DNA of 35,000 nucleotides from Chrysomallon squamiferum (lineage: Eukaryota; Mollusca; Gastropoda; Neomphalida; Peltospiridae): positions 28,960,731 through 28,995,730 of the forward strand of contig CM022670.1 of assembly GCA_012295275.1 (NCBI GenBank), given 5' to 3'. This document shows, piece by piece, positions 9,952 through 21,528 of this stretch. The translations under genes and the position numbers were made by a program. The notes beneath the pieces were generated by a model. It ran no database searches. It was not told the origin of the DNA and saw only the letters and a list, made by a program, of their open reading frames with translations. Within the stretch, counting starts at the first letter, position 1, and each line of letters opens with the position of its first letter.

Positions 9952-10434
9952 AAGCCAAAGGCAAGAATTCTAAATTCTGATCTACTGCTCTTATTTCAGA
10001 TTCTGACAGATATAATATTGATGAAAACTAAACCTAATTACGTTCACGGGCGTCCAAGTTCTCAGTTTTATGATTTTATGTTTTCTTTTTGGTATTTCCT
10101 TTGATTTATGTGCAGTTTCTGAAATCTTCTTTTACACATTAAAACCATGCAGTGTGTGCTAAACTTACTCTTTTTATCCATTTAATTTACATCCAGAGTT
10201 TATGAAGATTTATTTAGCATCTAATAACCACTTAGTGTGAGGTAAACATTGTTTTATTTCTATCCGTACCAATTAAAATATCGTATGATTGATATTTCGT
10301 CCTGTCTCGACATTGCCATGCATGTAACAACCGTGCAGTGTTGTTTTGTTATTTTCATTTAATTTCACATGAAGTAAAAGCCGAAAGATATTTGCGATCT
10401 ATTTTTCAAAAAATAAAATGTATATAAAGAAATA

Positions 10435-10475
10435 TATATATATATATTACAAATAACAACAACAACAACAAAAAT
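10435..10475. repeat. Short (AT)n and (AAC)n tracts
   Basis: A brief TA run is followed by AAC triplets. Similar short TTG and ATTT tracts are at 10615-10650. Confidence 0.8.
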
Positions 10476-10909
10476 AATATTAATAATGTTTTCGTTTTCG
10501 AAAGAATAGTTTGCTTGTTATCGATATCTTTAAAAAAATAATAGTTTAAACAAAAGTGTTGCAAACATAATGTGTTTTCTAGGATGATTTATTATTTACT
10601 TTATTAATACTATTTATTTATTTATTTTTTATTGTTGTTGTTGTTGTTACTATTTTTCAAGTTATAAAGTACGTTCTAATTTGATTTAATATTTCTATTT
10701 CCTCTTCCAACCAATGCCTCATAACAGATTTATTAAAAGTATGTTATTTATTATACTAAAATTGTGCGTTTCTTCTCTCAGATCTCTCCTCTATGAACTC
10801 TAGTTTCACAGGTAGTATTATTTAACAAGTGCACTGCATAATCAGTCATTTTTCATTTACCTTTAATTGATATTGTCATTCATATTTTTACCGTTACATA
10901 AAATAAATC

Positions 10910-11195
10910 GTATTACTACTACGTCATAAAAATATATATTAATACGTACTGTAAATGTTCAATAATGCGAGTAATGTTCTATTACGTCACAGAAATAAAT
11001 ATATATATATACTAATACTAAATATATAATAATACAGCTATATTTCTATTACCTCACAGAAATCTATATTAAAACGTTTAGTACATATAATTATACTAAT
11101 ACGTACTGTAATGAATACTAATATACCTATATTGTTCTACTACGTCACCAGACATATATATTAATACTTAGTGTAAATATTCACTGACGCACCTC
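10910..11195. repeat. Minisatellite, four degenerate units with TACGTCA core
   Basis: The anchor TACTACGTCA (10917-10926) recurs as TATTACGTCA (10980-10989), TATTACCTCA (11047-11056) and TACTACGTCA (11138-11147), spaced 63, 67 and 91 bp. Each anchor is followed by CA(C)AGAAAT-like sequence, ATATATTAATAC and often ACGTACTGTAA. The units are diverged, so the array is old. TACGTCA resembles a cyclic-AMP-response (CREB/ATF) half-type site, but nothing proves regulation. Confidence 0.7.
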
Positions 11196-12049
11196 ATTGC
11201 CCACTTAGCCAGGTTTGTGACATACTTGACATATCACACATTGTTGTTTATCAAGGTGTATACGTACTGGAATGATTTCAAGTGAAGAAAAATCAGTTGC
11301 AGTTGAGTTATTTTTATAACTTTCGTCAGTTCGAATTCTCTCATGGGCTGTTAGCCTTCATGTCCGGATCAAGTATTTTGACAAAGGGTTTGCAGAATTT
11401 TTCCATCCTTGTCTATTTTACTGAGTGATCATGTGTAGGGGTGTATACACAGTAAAACAAAATATTTAAAATTAAACAGATATGTCTTATACTAATACTT
11501 AACACGAGGATTTAAATACTTTATACCCTCCCCTTGAAACCGCTACTGGGATGAGCTCAGCGTGTACTGTTTATATTATACAGATTCAGTGTTTTACGGT
11601 ACACCGGATATAAAACTGGAGTTCTCATTGTTCGAGTTTATCCCTGTCTTATTACTTGTAACTGTTTTGTCGCATTGCTGATTTAATGAAATGAAAAGAA
11701 TGAGTTGTCACACCTTCAGGATTTCAACTTATACGATTGTAACGACTAATCCCAGCTAGTTTCAATTCATACAGGGTAGAAGCTCGCTGAGATGGGCAGT
11801 GTTAAAAAGACAGGATTTCCTCTCTGGTAATGACAAAACGAGATACGTCATTATTTGTCACAAGGAGCTGTTCAAATTAATACTTTTAAGGATATGAATT
11901 CAGCCTCAAAATGTGTTACGTGATTTTATCTGTAATTGACTTACATTAACAAACTGAAGTCTAGACAAGTATAACTGACAGACAGACGGACTGGACTTAA
12001 CTACAAACACACACAAAAACAGACAAACAGTCTGACTGACTAATCTAAT

Positions 12050-12052
12050 GAT

Positions 12053-12104
<52 letters not shown>
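12050..12104. repeat. (TTTA)n microsatellite
   Basis: About 13-14 TTTA units in the intron. Confidence 0.96.
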
Positions 12105-12481
12105 GACATCACTTGTAAACTTACGTTTACCCTCTTAAGTTTTCTTAGGATTTTGATATGTAGATGTTTATGATATATATGTAAGTGTGAGTGTATATAT
12201 AATTATTACAATACACACATACAAACACGCACGCAAATACATTAGTAAGTATTTTTATATTTTAACATATGTATATGAATCTATATATTAGAATGTATAT
12301 GAGTCCATTTATGTGTATGTCTATGGATTTGGCTCTAGCTATTCTTCACATACAAGTCATTTGTAAAAGTATTGTAACAGAACACAATGTATTATACCAC
12401 AATTTCACAAACGACTACTTCTCAATCTTTACGTTATTAGTTTCTCTCGCTTCGTTTGACGCACACTAAGAACAAACTGCT

Positions 12482-12625
12482 GTACACGTGTACTTCAGGG
12501 AAAGGTTGCTGATGATATCGCAGCAGTGACTTCGACCACTCGCAGCTGCGGACGCGGGATCGTTGACACAAACAAAGGGACTTGCTGAGCGAATGAAAGA
12601 ACCCAACTTAAACCCGTCTTGATGG
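12482..12625. promoter_or_regulatory. Candidate intronic regulatory island with two palindromic E-boxes
   Basis: Within ~145 bases of balanced composition in an AT-rich intron there is a perfect 12-bp palindrome GTACACGTGTAC (12482-12493, CACGTG core) and a perfect 10-bp palindrome CGCAGCTGCG (12541-12550, CAGCTG core). ACCC/GGGT arms also occur at about 12614-12629. E-boxes bind basic helix-loop-helix factors. Regulatory function here is inference from composition and motif density only. Confidence 0.3.
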
Positions 12626-12794
12626 GTCATTAGAATATCTAATTAAACTCACACAGCAAATTTGTTTATTATTGATATTATTACGGGTTTTTTTAAATTT
12701 ATATGAGGATGAGTATTGCTCAGTAATACGTTTATATGAAAATCTTTACATATGATATACCAAGACAAATGAATATATGGACGTACATTTTTAC

Positions 12795-12835
<41 letters not shown>

Positions 12836-12875
12836 AACACACAGACACACATACATGCATACATACATACACAGA
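12795..12875. repeat. (TA)n-(CA)n-(CATA)n compound microsatellite
   Basis: A TA run (12795-12824) passes into CACACA and then CATACATACATAC. Antisense ORFs across it are low-complexity artefacts. Confidence 0.95.
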
Positions 12876-14042
12876 AGTATACAAGCAAGAAAGTATCTAA
12901 TACATTGCATACACAAACATTAAGCCTTTCGAAAAACCGATTTACACATGCACACAGCATGATAAAAACTAAAAAAGCATAATGTCCTAAGGATCAAATC
13001 GCCCAGTTTCAAAACTACATAAATGGTGTCAGATAATACAAACAAACTGCAATCGCCTCTCGTTAATGTCTTTGTTTGCTGACGAATTTCCAGGCTAAAT
13101 GTCAACCACGGTAACTTTATTACCTACAGCCAAAGCCGCTTAATTTTAATGTGTTGTTTAGAGTTATTATGTCACTGACTTGTTTGTCTCTTTACAATTT
13201 ATCGTCTGCAAAATTTACCACTGTGTTGCATAATAAAAATAAAATATAACAGATATATGAATAGGTAAATAAATATTTAACTGTAAACATTTTATTTCTA
13301 TTATTATTTATTATTATTATTATATTTCATATTAAGTATTCCAGAAGGGCTGGAAAAAATATTTCTTATATATATAAACTGATTCTAAATATCTTTATCT
13401 AGTTTAATAAAATAATATATGAAACTGATATTACTAAATTTAAAATTAAAACCACATATAATTTAATCAAGACATAAATCTCTCCTAAGTCTATTCATCG
13501 CTTGAGTCATCCATATTTGAAAACTGACATGACATCTTTCTATAAATCACACGTTAAACCTAACATAGCTATCATTTCACACCTTTACATGAATAATTAC
13601 AACGTTACATACATAGAGAGAGATAAATCGGCAGTTAGGTCAGGACAGATTATCCCCTCTATCAGCATGCAGTTTGCTGATTAATGGGCCCACATGGGGT
13701 GCAGGTATTTTATTTCACTCTAAAACTGTCTACTTTAATATTGTGATGGATGGGAAGGCTTTGCCATCAGTCTTGTTGGTATGGGTTGTAATTTGTTTTA
13801 ATTCAGCTATGCCTTACTATACGGTATTGTTTGGTTGAGCTCGGTATAGTGTTTGCACGAAACCCTAAGCTGTTCATTTTTTGATATACTGAGAAGTGGT
13901 ACAATGAGTGACTTGAATCCTTTCAGCTTTACAATTCAAAACTACTATAGTGATTATGTAAACAGATATAAACTGCGCTCGCAAATTAAAAATATAAAAA
14001 TAATGAGGTAACGATACAAAAATATGAATATACTATGCATAA

Positions 14043-14095
14043 ATACAAATAAACACACACATACAATCACACACACAAACACACACAATTTACAC
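14043..14095. repeat. CA-rich microsatellite
   Basis: Interrupted CACACA and ACACAA units. Confidence 0.8.
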
Positions 14096-14511
14096 AAATA
14101 AATATCCACATAAACCCCACATAAATGCATTCTTTGAGTCCATCTTTCTATCTCTCTTTCTGTCTCTCTTACTTTCTTTTTTCCATGGATAATCTTCCCA
14201 ATGAGTGTGAAGTGTCTATATTTATTCAGTAAGATCGAATAGAAGACAGTTTTTACCTGTCGAGATTGGAAGGGCGGTAGCACTTTTACGGATAGATACG
14301 GTAAATACTGTGTGAGTCATAGATCGACGCACAGCGCGAGGTCACTAGGCCTCTTACCCGACTGTCTGTGTTACGTGATCAAATAAAACAACATTACTGT
14401 TAATTTTATAACCACTCAAACAGAGATTATCATTACACAATATATATATATAATAATCATTATGTAAGTTATATATTGTATAGAGGTGACTGCATTGTTT
14501 GTTCGTTTCTG

Positions 14512-14515
<4 letters not shown>

Positions 14516-14587
<72 letters not shown>
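14516..14587. repeat. (CT)n microsatellite, about 36 units
   Basis: A pure pyrimidine tract on the plus strand. Within the minus-strand transcript it would read (AG)n, and it could pair with the tracts at 9843-9949 and 17219-17305, which read (TC)n there. Confidence 0.97.
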
Positions 14588-14588
<1 letters not shown>

Positions 14589-15073
14589 ATGGAGTAACTA
14601 CTCCCTTTTTATTGGATATGCATATGCATTTTCCTCATAGACGGAGACAGTGACAGAATGAAAGAGAGAGACAAAGAGAGCAAATCCTACTGCAAACATA
14701 TAAAATGTCCTGCTCTCAACAACACTGAAAACGTAGATAACCTTTAATCTTGCATTGATAGAAACTACAAACGATAAACGAAAGTAGCAGCTTGTTAGAG
14801 AGGGATAATCTTGAAAACACGAGATATGAAGTTCATGTTGATAAAATTCAATACAAACATTGAAAAGATTTCAGTGACATCACTTAAAGAAAATTATTTA
14901 TCAAATTCCGGTACACAACTGCAGTTTCAACATACAGTGTCGATGATTTTCATTCGTAGCAAATTATAATTATATGATGTTGAATGACGCTCATTGTACC
15001 GTAGCAAACTGCACTCATTTGCTTCAGAGATCATCATAAACTGAATCACTGATAAAGATGATGGCAAATATAG

Positions 15074-15410
15074 ATTTGTAGTTTCATCATGCGAGTCAGA
15101 GCCGGCTCTAAGACTGCTGGCGACAGCACAAGCTAAAATGGCGTCGTGGCTGATGGTTGTGGGAATTTCCTTTGTTAATTGTTTTTAGGTTTGGTAACCA
15201 TAAAGGAAAGAATTGATATCAGATTCTAGAAAAAGCAATTTTCACATTTTAGCTTTTTATTTCCTTTTATTTATTATTTAAACATTTTCGTCTACGTATT
15301 TGGCGATCTGAAACATATGACGTGGGGCTACTTGAAAAAGGCCGACATTTAGCCGACTCTGTACACAGTATTCTGATAATGACAATGGTAAATATTTGTA
15401 GTTTCATCAT
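15074..15410. repeat. Pair of dispersed direct repeats (17-bp exact core, 320 bp apart)
   Basis: ATTTGTAGTTTCATCAT is found exactly at 15074-15090 and 15394-15410. The upstream bases are also similar (ATGGCAAATATAG against AATGGTAAAT). The intervening 300 bases contain a GC-richer patch (AGAGCCGGCTC, AAAATGGCGTC) and no gene. The pair may be ends of a small element or remnants of an interspersed repeat. Confidence 0.55.
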
Positions 15411-16264
15411 ACATTGAATTTCTGTAAATAAATCATTCTCATTCTTATCACAGCGAAAATACTTAGTTACTTTTAAAAAACCTAATTCACCCGTTATTAT
15501 TTTGTTTATCCGCTGATGAGCTATACAAACAAATTCTTGCAAATAAATGTGTGCAAACTGATTTGCAGTTATTACAAACACTCTCCCACAAACTCAAGTA
15601 CATATGTATTAAAGATTTTTATAATATCAATACATCGTGAGAAAGAATGTGTTTGTATTTACGTGTTTACGTATATTTGTATTTTTATTTTATATTTGTA
15701 CATCGTTATAGTAATCTGGAGTACATGAACTGAAAATATCCTTCAGATGTCATTAAACTTCATAACACAGACGCTCACCCTTGGAACACTTTTCTCAAAA
15801 TTAATCATAATTCGCTGATTTAAGCTCTGGATGTAATTTCTAACATCAACCAATAAAGAAATAATCTGAAGTGCCCCATGATCATTAGTACGAACGATTC
15901 AGAAACGTCAGATCGCGCGTGACCCACGGCTGAACTGGCTCTGGTTATAAAATTTTATATATATCTGGACGAGCACAAAACACTGGACCTTTTGACTATG
16001 GTAAATGATGTTAACCTTGTTGTGATTAAAGTGCAATACATTTCACTCATTACAGTTTGATAGCCAGGAATTTACTGCTAGTGATGTCAGTAACACGGTG
16101 TCAGCGTGTTGCCAGTGTTAAAATAACACGAGGACGAGGTCGACAAAAACACACTGGATTAAATTTAACGGTTTTTTGTTTTTCGTTTTTTAAATCATAG
16201 TACAGTAAGACAGTGGAGAATGGAAAAAAAGTGGGAATGAGATAGATGAAGAGATGATAAAAAA

Positions 16265-16360
16265 ATCCATACATTGATGGATGAATGGACTTACTTTTGA
16301 AGGAATGGATGGACTGAAGGATAGATGGGTGGAAGGATGGATCGATGAATGGATGGGTGT
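16265..16360. repeat. Degenerate (GGAT)n microsatellite
   Basis: GGATGGAT and GAATGGAT units with interruptions. The minus-strand ORF across it is Ser/His/Pro low-complexity and was rejected. Confidence 0.85.
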
Positions 16361-16722
16361 GTTAGCGGGAAAAAGATGCATAATGTACTGCAAATGGAAG
16401 AGGTTAAGCAATGAAGCATAAAGCTTGACTTGTGAAAGGGATTTCATTCTAAAGGGATTTCATTCTATTGCGATAGAGGGAGACAGTTACATAAACGAAA
16501 ATAATAAAAGAGATAATAAGGAGACATATGGAAGAAGTAGACAGACAGTCAAATATACTGTCACACAGTCAGCCAAACAGAGAGAAGAATTAAAAACAGA
16601 TTGAAATTTAATTTATGATTCGAACCGTCAATAATTTCTGTCTTTCCATTTACGGACGTTACATAAGAAGATAAACTATACAATCTTCCTAATCCCTGCG
16701 ATTAGCTCACGTAAGATTTCTC

Positions 16723-16983
16723 TCACAAACACTGATTAGCTAGCCCTGAAGCTTTGATCCCCGTGCAGTATCTGATTCGGTTAACCCTGGTAGATGTGAA
16801 CAGATCACTGAAAATTCTGTACACCCCATTCCCAAACACAATGGACACCATCTCCAATGTGTGACACTTTGACACATTTATGTCCTCACTGTAAATACGG
16901 CGATCGGTCGAGGAAAACCCTGCTTGGCAGACTCGTCTTCCGCCTGGGACCAACAGCTTGACCCGATGACCACAATTTAACAT
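16723..16983 (-). CDS. Unassigned small ORF in a GC-richer intronic island (doubtful)
   Basis: An 86-codon ATG-initiated frame lies in a block (about 16700-17160) that is clearly less AT-rich than its surroundings and free of simple repeats. The translation has ordinary amino-acid composition and no motif, signal peptide or membrane segment that I recognise. It sits inside the adaptor intron on the same strand. It could be an unrecognised exon, a decayed transposon fragment, or chance in a GC-richer patch. I favour non-coding. Confidence 0.12.
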   Translation of the reverse strand: MLNCGHRVKLLVPGGRRVCQAGFSSTDRRIYSEDINVSKCHTLEMVSIVFGNGVYRIFSDLFTSTRVNRIRYCTGIKASGLANQCL

Positions 16984-17154
16984 GTGACATTTATAAAAAG
17001 GCAGTGCATATCCTTCGCTTTACACGCTAATCCTCTTTTTGAAGGAACTCCAAAACCCCAACAATGGCGCGCGTAAGATAAACAGCGGAAAGTGCGAGAG
17101 GCAACAGAAAAGCTGGAGAGTTGTGTATGAAACCACAAAAAAAGGTTAGACGAC

Positions 17155-17171
17155 GTGACCATGTTGGTCAC
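17155..17171. other. 17-bp interrupted palindrome GTGACCA-TGT-TGGTCAC
   Basis: Perfect 7-base arms with a 3-base centre. The arms contain TGACC/GGTCA, the nuclear-receptor half-site sequence in everted orientation. It lies about 50 bp before the (GA)n tract at 17219. Function is unknown. Confidence 0.4.
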
Positions 17172-17216
17172 AGGATCGTAAATAAAATAAATATATAAAT
17201 GCATAAATGGATGAAC

Positions 17217-17218
<2 letters not shown>

Positions 17219-17305
<87 letters not shown>
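17219..17305. repeat. (GA)n microsatellite, about 43 units
   Basis: A pure purine tract on the plus strand. The antisense Ser-Leu repeat ORFs over it are artefacts. A short GGAT-like patch follows. Confidence 0.97.
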
Positions 17306-17307
<2 letters not shown>

Positions 17308-17309
17308 GG

Positions 17310-20001
17310 ATACGTGGATGAGTGGACGGGTGCATGGATAAAGATTGGCGGAAGGAAACATGGAAGGATATATAAACAGACACATAATACCTTAGAATGC
17401 TCATATCACGGAATCAACTGTCTACAGTTGATTAAATAATAGTTCAGCAGGTGTATGATTGACCATCATTTTATACCAGATTCATAAATACATGTTCATT
17501 ATCTTTTCACGATCACAATCATAAATACATGACTATTTCACACAGTATTCCTAAATACCACTACAATACGTGAACAAGCTCATATAACATTCTGATTAAT
17601 GACTTGAGCTGCAAGATTTTTTTTTTCGTTTTTATGTACTGCTTTTCACAAGAAATGAACTGGACATCTACGTTACAAATAAAACCAAAATTAAAAATTA
17701 ACTGGACACTATAATAATAAATATCATATGAGCCGAACCAGACCTTAAATCAGAGGTAAATACAGGTTATTATACAAATATGTGTATATTTATGAGTGTC
17801 TGACAGTTAAGTCTGTATTAAACCACCTACATCTGTCGTCTATAATAAAACGAGTTCATACATTATGGACCACGATATGAAAATATGCACTGGGGACAAT
17901 GCGAGTTTTGTTGGCATGGTTGCTGGTATTTTGAGAATTTCGTGCGGCTCCAGTCTGCTGTATCTAGTACTGTATAAACAAAACTGTTGTTTGTATTTGT
18001 GACCTGTTTTTGACAGATATCTCTAACGAATGAGAGTATAATGATGTCCACAGCATGGGTGCTTGAAGCGTTCGTTATCTGAAATATGTAACTAATGCGT
18101 TCTTTATTATGTTTAAAAGTGCGAAAGTGTTTCAAACTGAACGGTATAAAACAAACGTGTATTGTTGTTGTTGTTGTTAGTCTTAATAATATTAAAGATC
18201 ACACTAATATATTACCCTCACTGGCTCTGGTCAAACTGAAATTCAGGAAAGAAAAGGATGCTGTTTTTAACCTGCCTCGATGTTTAGTTTAGTGTTTTAT
18301 TATGCTTTTTCTGTGTGTAAGTGTACGTATGCACGTGAGTTTACATGCGATCGAGCGAAAGTGCGTGTAACTTAGAACTTGTGTAATAATCAATAAATAC
18401 CTATTTAACTGTTAACTGATGAAGTATATTAAATAAATAAATGAAGAAAAAAGCGACGACCTGAAACACACACACATACATACACACGCAGAGACAAACA
18501 GACACAGACACACACATACTCAAATACAAAACAAAAAAATTGATTTAAAATTTCCAATAACTCCGAAAATGTGATCGAGTACAAAATGGCAATTTTCATT
18601 GCTTTTGTTCTTCATCAAAATGAGATCTGGTTTTATAAACAGACATCTCTATATTATTACAGCTCCAGATTTTGATTATTTTCGTGTTCTGGCATATATC
18701 ATATTCGGATTTAATAATATAATATTTCTACATTAATCTTCCACTCAGTTTATTAACAGTAAGCCACGAAGCAGTCACTTTATGAAAACGATTGATGTTC
18801 TGGTAATTGATGCGTGGAAGTCACGAGATTGAAGGATAAAGACGATATTAAGCTTTTCAAATCTATTTTATCTTCAAATAATTTGTCACAGCTTAATCTT
18901 ATAAATCTGTAGGGTTAATGACGGCCATGAATTTTTTACTGTCAGTGATTTTGATACACATAAAATATGAATATTCATGGTTTGGTTAAAACGTCTTTCA
19001 GGTTTATCGACTTTCAGAAGTATTTTGAAATTCAGAGTTTCTAAATTATACCGCTGTAAAAATGTAATATTTATGTCAGTTTGCATTCCATTTTCTGGTT
19101 AAATAAAGATATTTTGGACTGTTATTTTCAGATTCACTATATATATATAATATTATTTTCAATTCTATTGTAATTTTATTTGAAATGGAATTTTAAAAAA
19201 AATGTATTTTACCCGTCATATGACGTTAAAGTTACTTTGAAGAAAAATACATTCTAAAATCAAAACTTTTAGGTAGTAAAAGATTAATAATTTTTACACA
19301 GGAACTTTAATAAGATCACTTTGTAATGAACACTATTTAACCAGCATACTTTGTTTAAAAGCAGTGGTGTTGCTAATCTTGCCCAAGGACAGTTTCTGGT
19401 CCCCTCCCCATCCCACTAATTCAGACACTACAATACGTCTTTGCACAGCGGGTCAAATCTTCTCATCTCATCGACACCTGGGATTTTTTTTTAAAAAGCA
19501 ACATTCTAGATTGTGTTATTGTTGAGAAACGTGTGTTAGTTACAAACAGCCCGCTGTGAGCTGAATTTTGTAATGAAATCAAATACCGTCACACACTGTA
19601 GGTCTGTCTGAACATTTGCGGGTGGGGTGGAATTACTAATAAGTATAAATATTATAAACAGATCTATATACTAACAGCTGAATAATCATGGCACATAATC
19701 AGATTGTTTTTAAAAACTCTATACATTAATGTTCTTGGTTAAAGATTACCCATAAGATAAATAGATCAAAATACTATTTCCTTTAAAAATTATCAGCGTC
19801 CAAACGTTTTATTCTAAATAAAATGACCTAAATGTATCGAACTATCAAAACACGTTCAACTTTATTTCCATCCGAACCCGTTAATTATGTAAATAGCCGA
19901 TAACCAAACACGTTATTTTAATTAAATTAAACCCATGTTCGAAGAAGTTATTCTGTTTAAAACTGCCCATATCCAAATTCGCTATAACTAATTCAACATA
20001 C
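17310..20001. other. 5'-proximal part of the intron, no gene seen
   Basis: AT-rich sequence with a short (TTG)n tract at about 18160-18178, a CA/CAGA-rich patch at about 18465-18525 and a short TA run near 19139. ORFs of 60-90 codons on both strands have no recognisable features. Confidence 0.55.
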
Positions 20002-20232
20002 CATTTCTGCTCTCAGCTGTTCCATGGCCAGATCGAGCGAAGTTTTTTTCCTCTGATTTCCATTATTGTCGGATGTTGCCTTCTCCCCTCCCCATTTTTC
20101 TTTCAAGGTTTGTGCAGTTTTCAGTCGGTTTTGATAAAATGTCCTGCAAGAGTTTGACAGCTCAATAAAGTGAGTGTACTTGTCTTCGGAATCCTCGGGC
20201 ATTTTCAGAAAACTACTCATCCCACTTTCCAT
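20002..20232 (-). CDS. LURAP1/FAM89-family leucine-rich adaptor protein, exon 1 (N-terminal 77 residues)
   Basis: This is the N-terminal exon of the gene whose second exon is at 7664-8080. Seen: ATG at 20232-20230 is preceded by an in-frame TGA at 20250-20248, so the start is well bounded, with G at +4. The frame ends at GCAGAAATG followed by the donor GTATGT, in phase 0. Residues 65-77 (SLDLAMEQLRAEM) match the LxxEM/LRxE leucine-rich motif of FAM89 and LURAP1, and lead straight into exon 2. Residues 27-46 (SNSCRTFYQNRLKTAQTLKE) resemble the YxxR-type helix upstream of the core in FAM89 proteins. The stretch 46-64 is charged and low in structure. The joined protein of 215 residues is within the usual ~180-240 range. 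Vertebrate subfamilies cannot be told apart by eye: the core spacing fits FAM89 and LURAP1 equally, and the exon 2 core wording is closer to LURAP1. No signal peptide or membrane segment is present, so the product is probably cytoplasmic. Confidence 0.8.
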
Positions 20233-20616
20233 CTGATTTACACAGTGTCAAATACTGCGTGTGTGCTCACAGGTGAATATAACAACAACAAATCACCCCG
20301 GTACGTTTTCAACACGTCCAAATGAGGTATTTCACAGAATCGGGCCACAAATATTGCTACAGTATTTTGCAGATAAATCTGCGATAAACTGTTATTCCGT
20401 TGTTCTCTTGTAATATTCTGGTTTGTTAATCAGCAAAAGTTTAAAGCCAGAGGCTGTAGGATATCTCCATGAAAATTTTATCTCTTTGCGTTACCTGCTT
20501 GTTAATAAAGGTAATCGGATGTAACAACACCTGGGCCGTTGGCTGCAGGTTGTCAGAAACACCGATGAATCATTCACAGTCTTCGCTCGACTTTTTACTT
20601 CTTATTTTTCTTGAAT

Positions 20617-20660
20617 TTTTTTTTTTTTTTTTTTTTCTTCTTCTTCTTCTTCTTTTTTTC
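20617..20660. repeat. Poly-T / (TTC)n tract
   Basis: A run of T followed by TTC units and another T run. It would be purine-rich (poly-A/GAA) in the 5' UTR of the minus-strand adaptor transcript if transcription starts upstream of it. Confidence 0.92.
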
Positions 20661-20734
20661 ACTTTCTACTCAATTCGTCTGTCTTCAAATAACTTCTGCC
20701 GCCGTGTTTAAACTCGTATTATCTTGGGGTCGGT

Positions 20735-20859
20735 CTTTATACCAGAGGGTGAGTCACACAGACAATTGTTTATACCTGGTTTACAAAGCGATACAACGCT
20801 CTGCCGTCTCGCGCTGTCTGTTCCACTTTTCTACAACCTGATTGGAGGAAGGCGGGAAA
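20735..20859 (-). promoter_or_regulatory. Candidate core promoter of the LURAP1/FAM89-family gene
   Basis: Read on the minus strand, the order towards the gene is: TTTCCCGCC (20859-20851, E2F-type), CCAAT (20845-20841), TGACTCA (20756-20750, AP-1-type consensus) and TATAAAG (20741-20735). The CCAAT-to-TATA distance is about 100 bp, and initiation near 20705 would give a ~470-nt 5' UTR. The surrounding 20680-20890 is less AT-rich than the flanks. These are motif matches only. The start of transcription is not shown by the sequence. Confidence 0.38.
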
Positions 20860-21477
20860 ACCCTCTCTCATTTCTGCCACACAGCGACACGAGGCTATCC
20901 CACGTAATTATTATTATAGAAATTGTCCGCCGATTTTTAGCGTTTTGTTTCCCTGTGCATGACCAATTACATGGTGTCAGACACCCAGTTCACCAGTTGT
21001 TTTCAAATTTTTAGAAGCGTGAAATAAAAGAAGAATCGAAAATAATTATAATAATAGAAACTGTCTTATAAGGAGAGAAATAAGGAAATTGACACAGTCG
21101 GAAATATTGTATGTCCTGGAGCGCAAATTTCAAGGCGGTATAGTTTTCGCATGACTTTGTCCAGGAAAATGAACTTGGGTTACAGAAATACGTATGCATA
21201 AACTTAATTCAAACTTAAATGAATCGGAATCGGCTGTCAAAATATGTTTACGATATGTCGCTACTATTACTAGGTCGTATTTGTTGATTTGAGTCCGTCA
21301 TGTTAGACATTTGTAAACAAGTTCATTCAGTTTAAATATAAATGTAAAAACAATTATTTCTCAAGGAAATAGGATTAAAATTTAGAAATATTTTATTTGC
21401 ATGTTTTATATGTCCATTTATTGAAAGAAAAAGAATCAGTCACATACGCGCGCCCTCAAACATTCACAAACATACAA

Positions 21478-21494
21478 GCGCGCGCGCGCACGCG

Positions 21495-21525
<31 letters not shown>

Positions 21526-21528
21526 GTG
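21478..21528. repeat. (GC)n-(CA)n alternating purine-pyrimidine tract
   Basis: GCGCGCGCGCGCACGCGC runs into CACACA units with one interruption (AA at about 21510-21511), then CACGTG. Such sequence is the classical Z-DNA-forming type. It lies about 1.25 kb upstream of the adaptor start codon. Confidence 0.93.

Noticed and set aside
11280-11440. GTTCGAATTC as a tRNA-type B box, suggesting a tRNA or SINE
   Set aside because: No matching A box at the right distance and no cloverleaf can be drawn. A single short motif is not enough.
20469-20711. 80-codon ORF with a signal-peptide-like N-terminus
   Set aside because: It is antisense to the presumed adaptor 5' UTR, and its hydrophobic C-terminal half is a poly-T/TTC tract. 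There is no domain.
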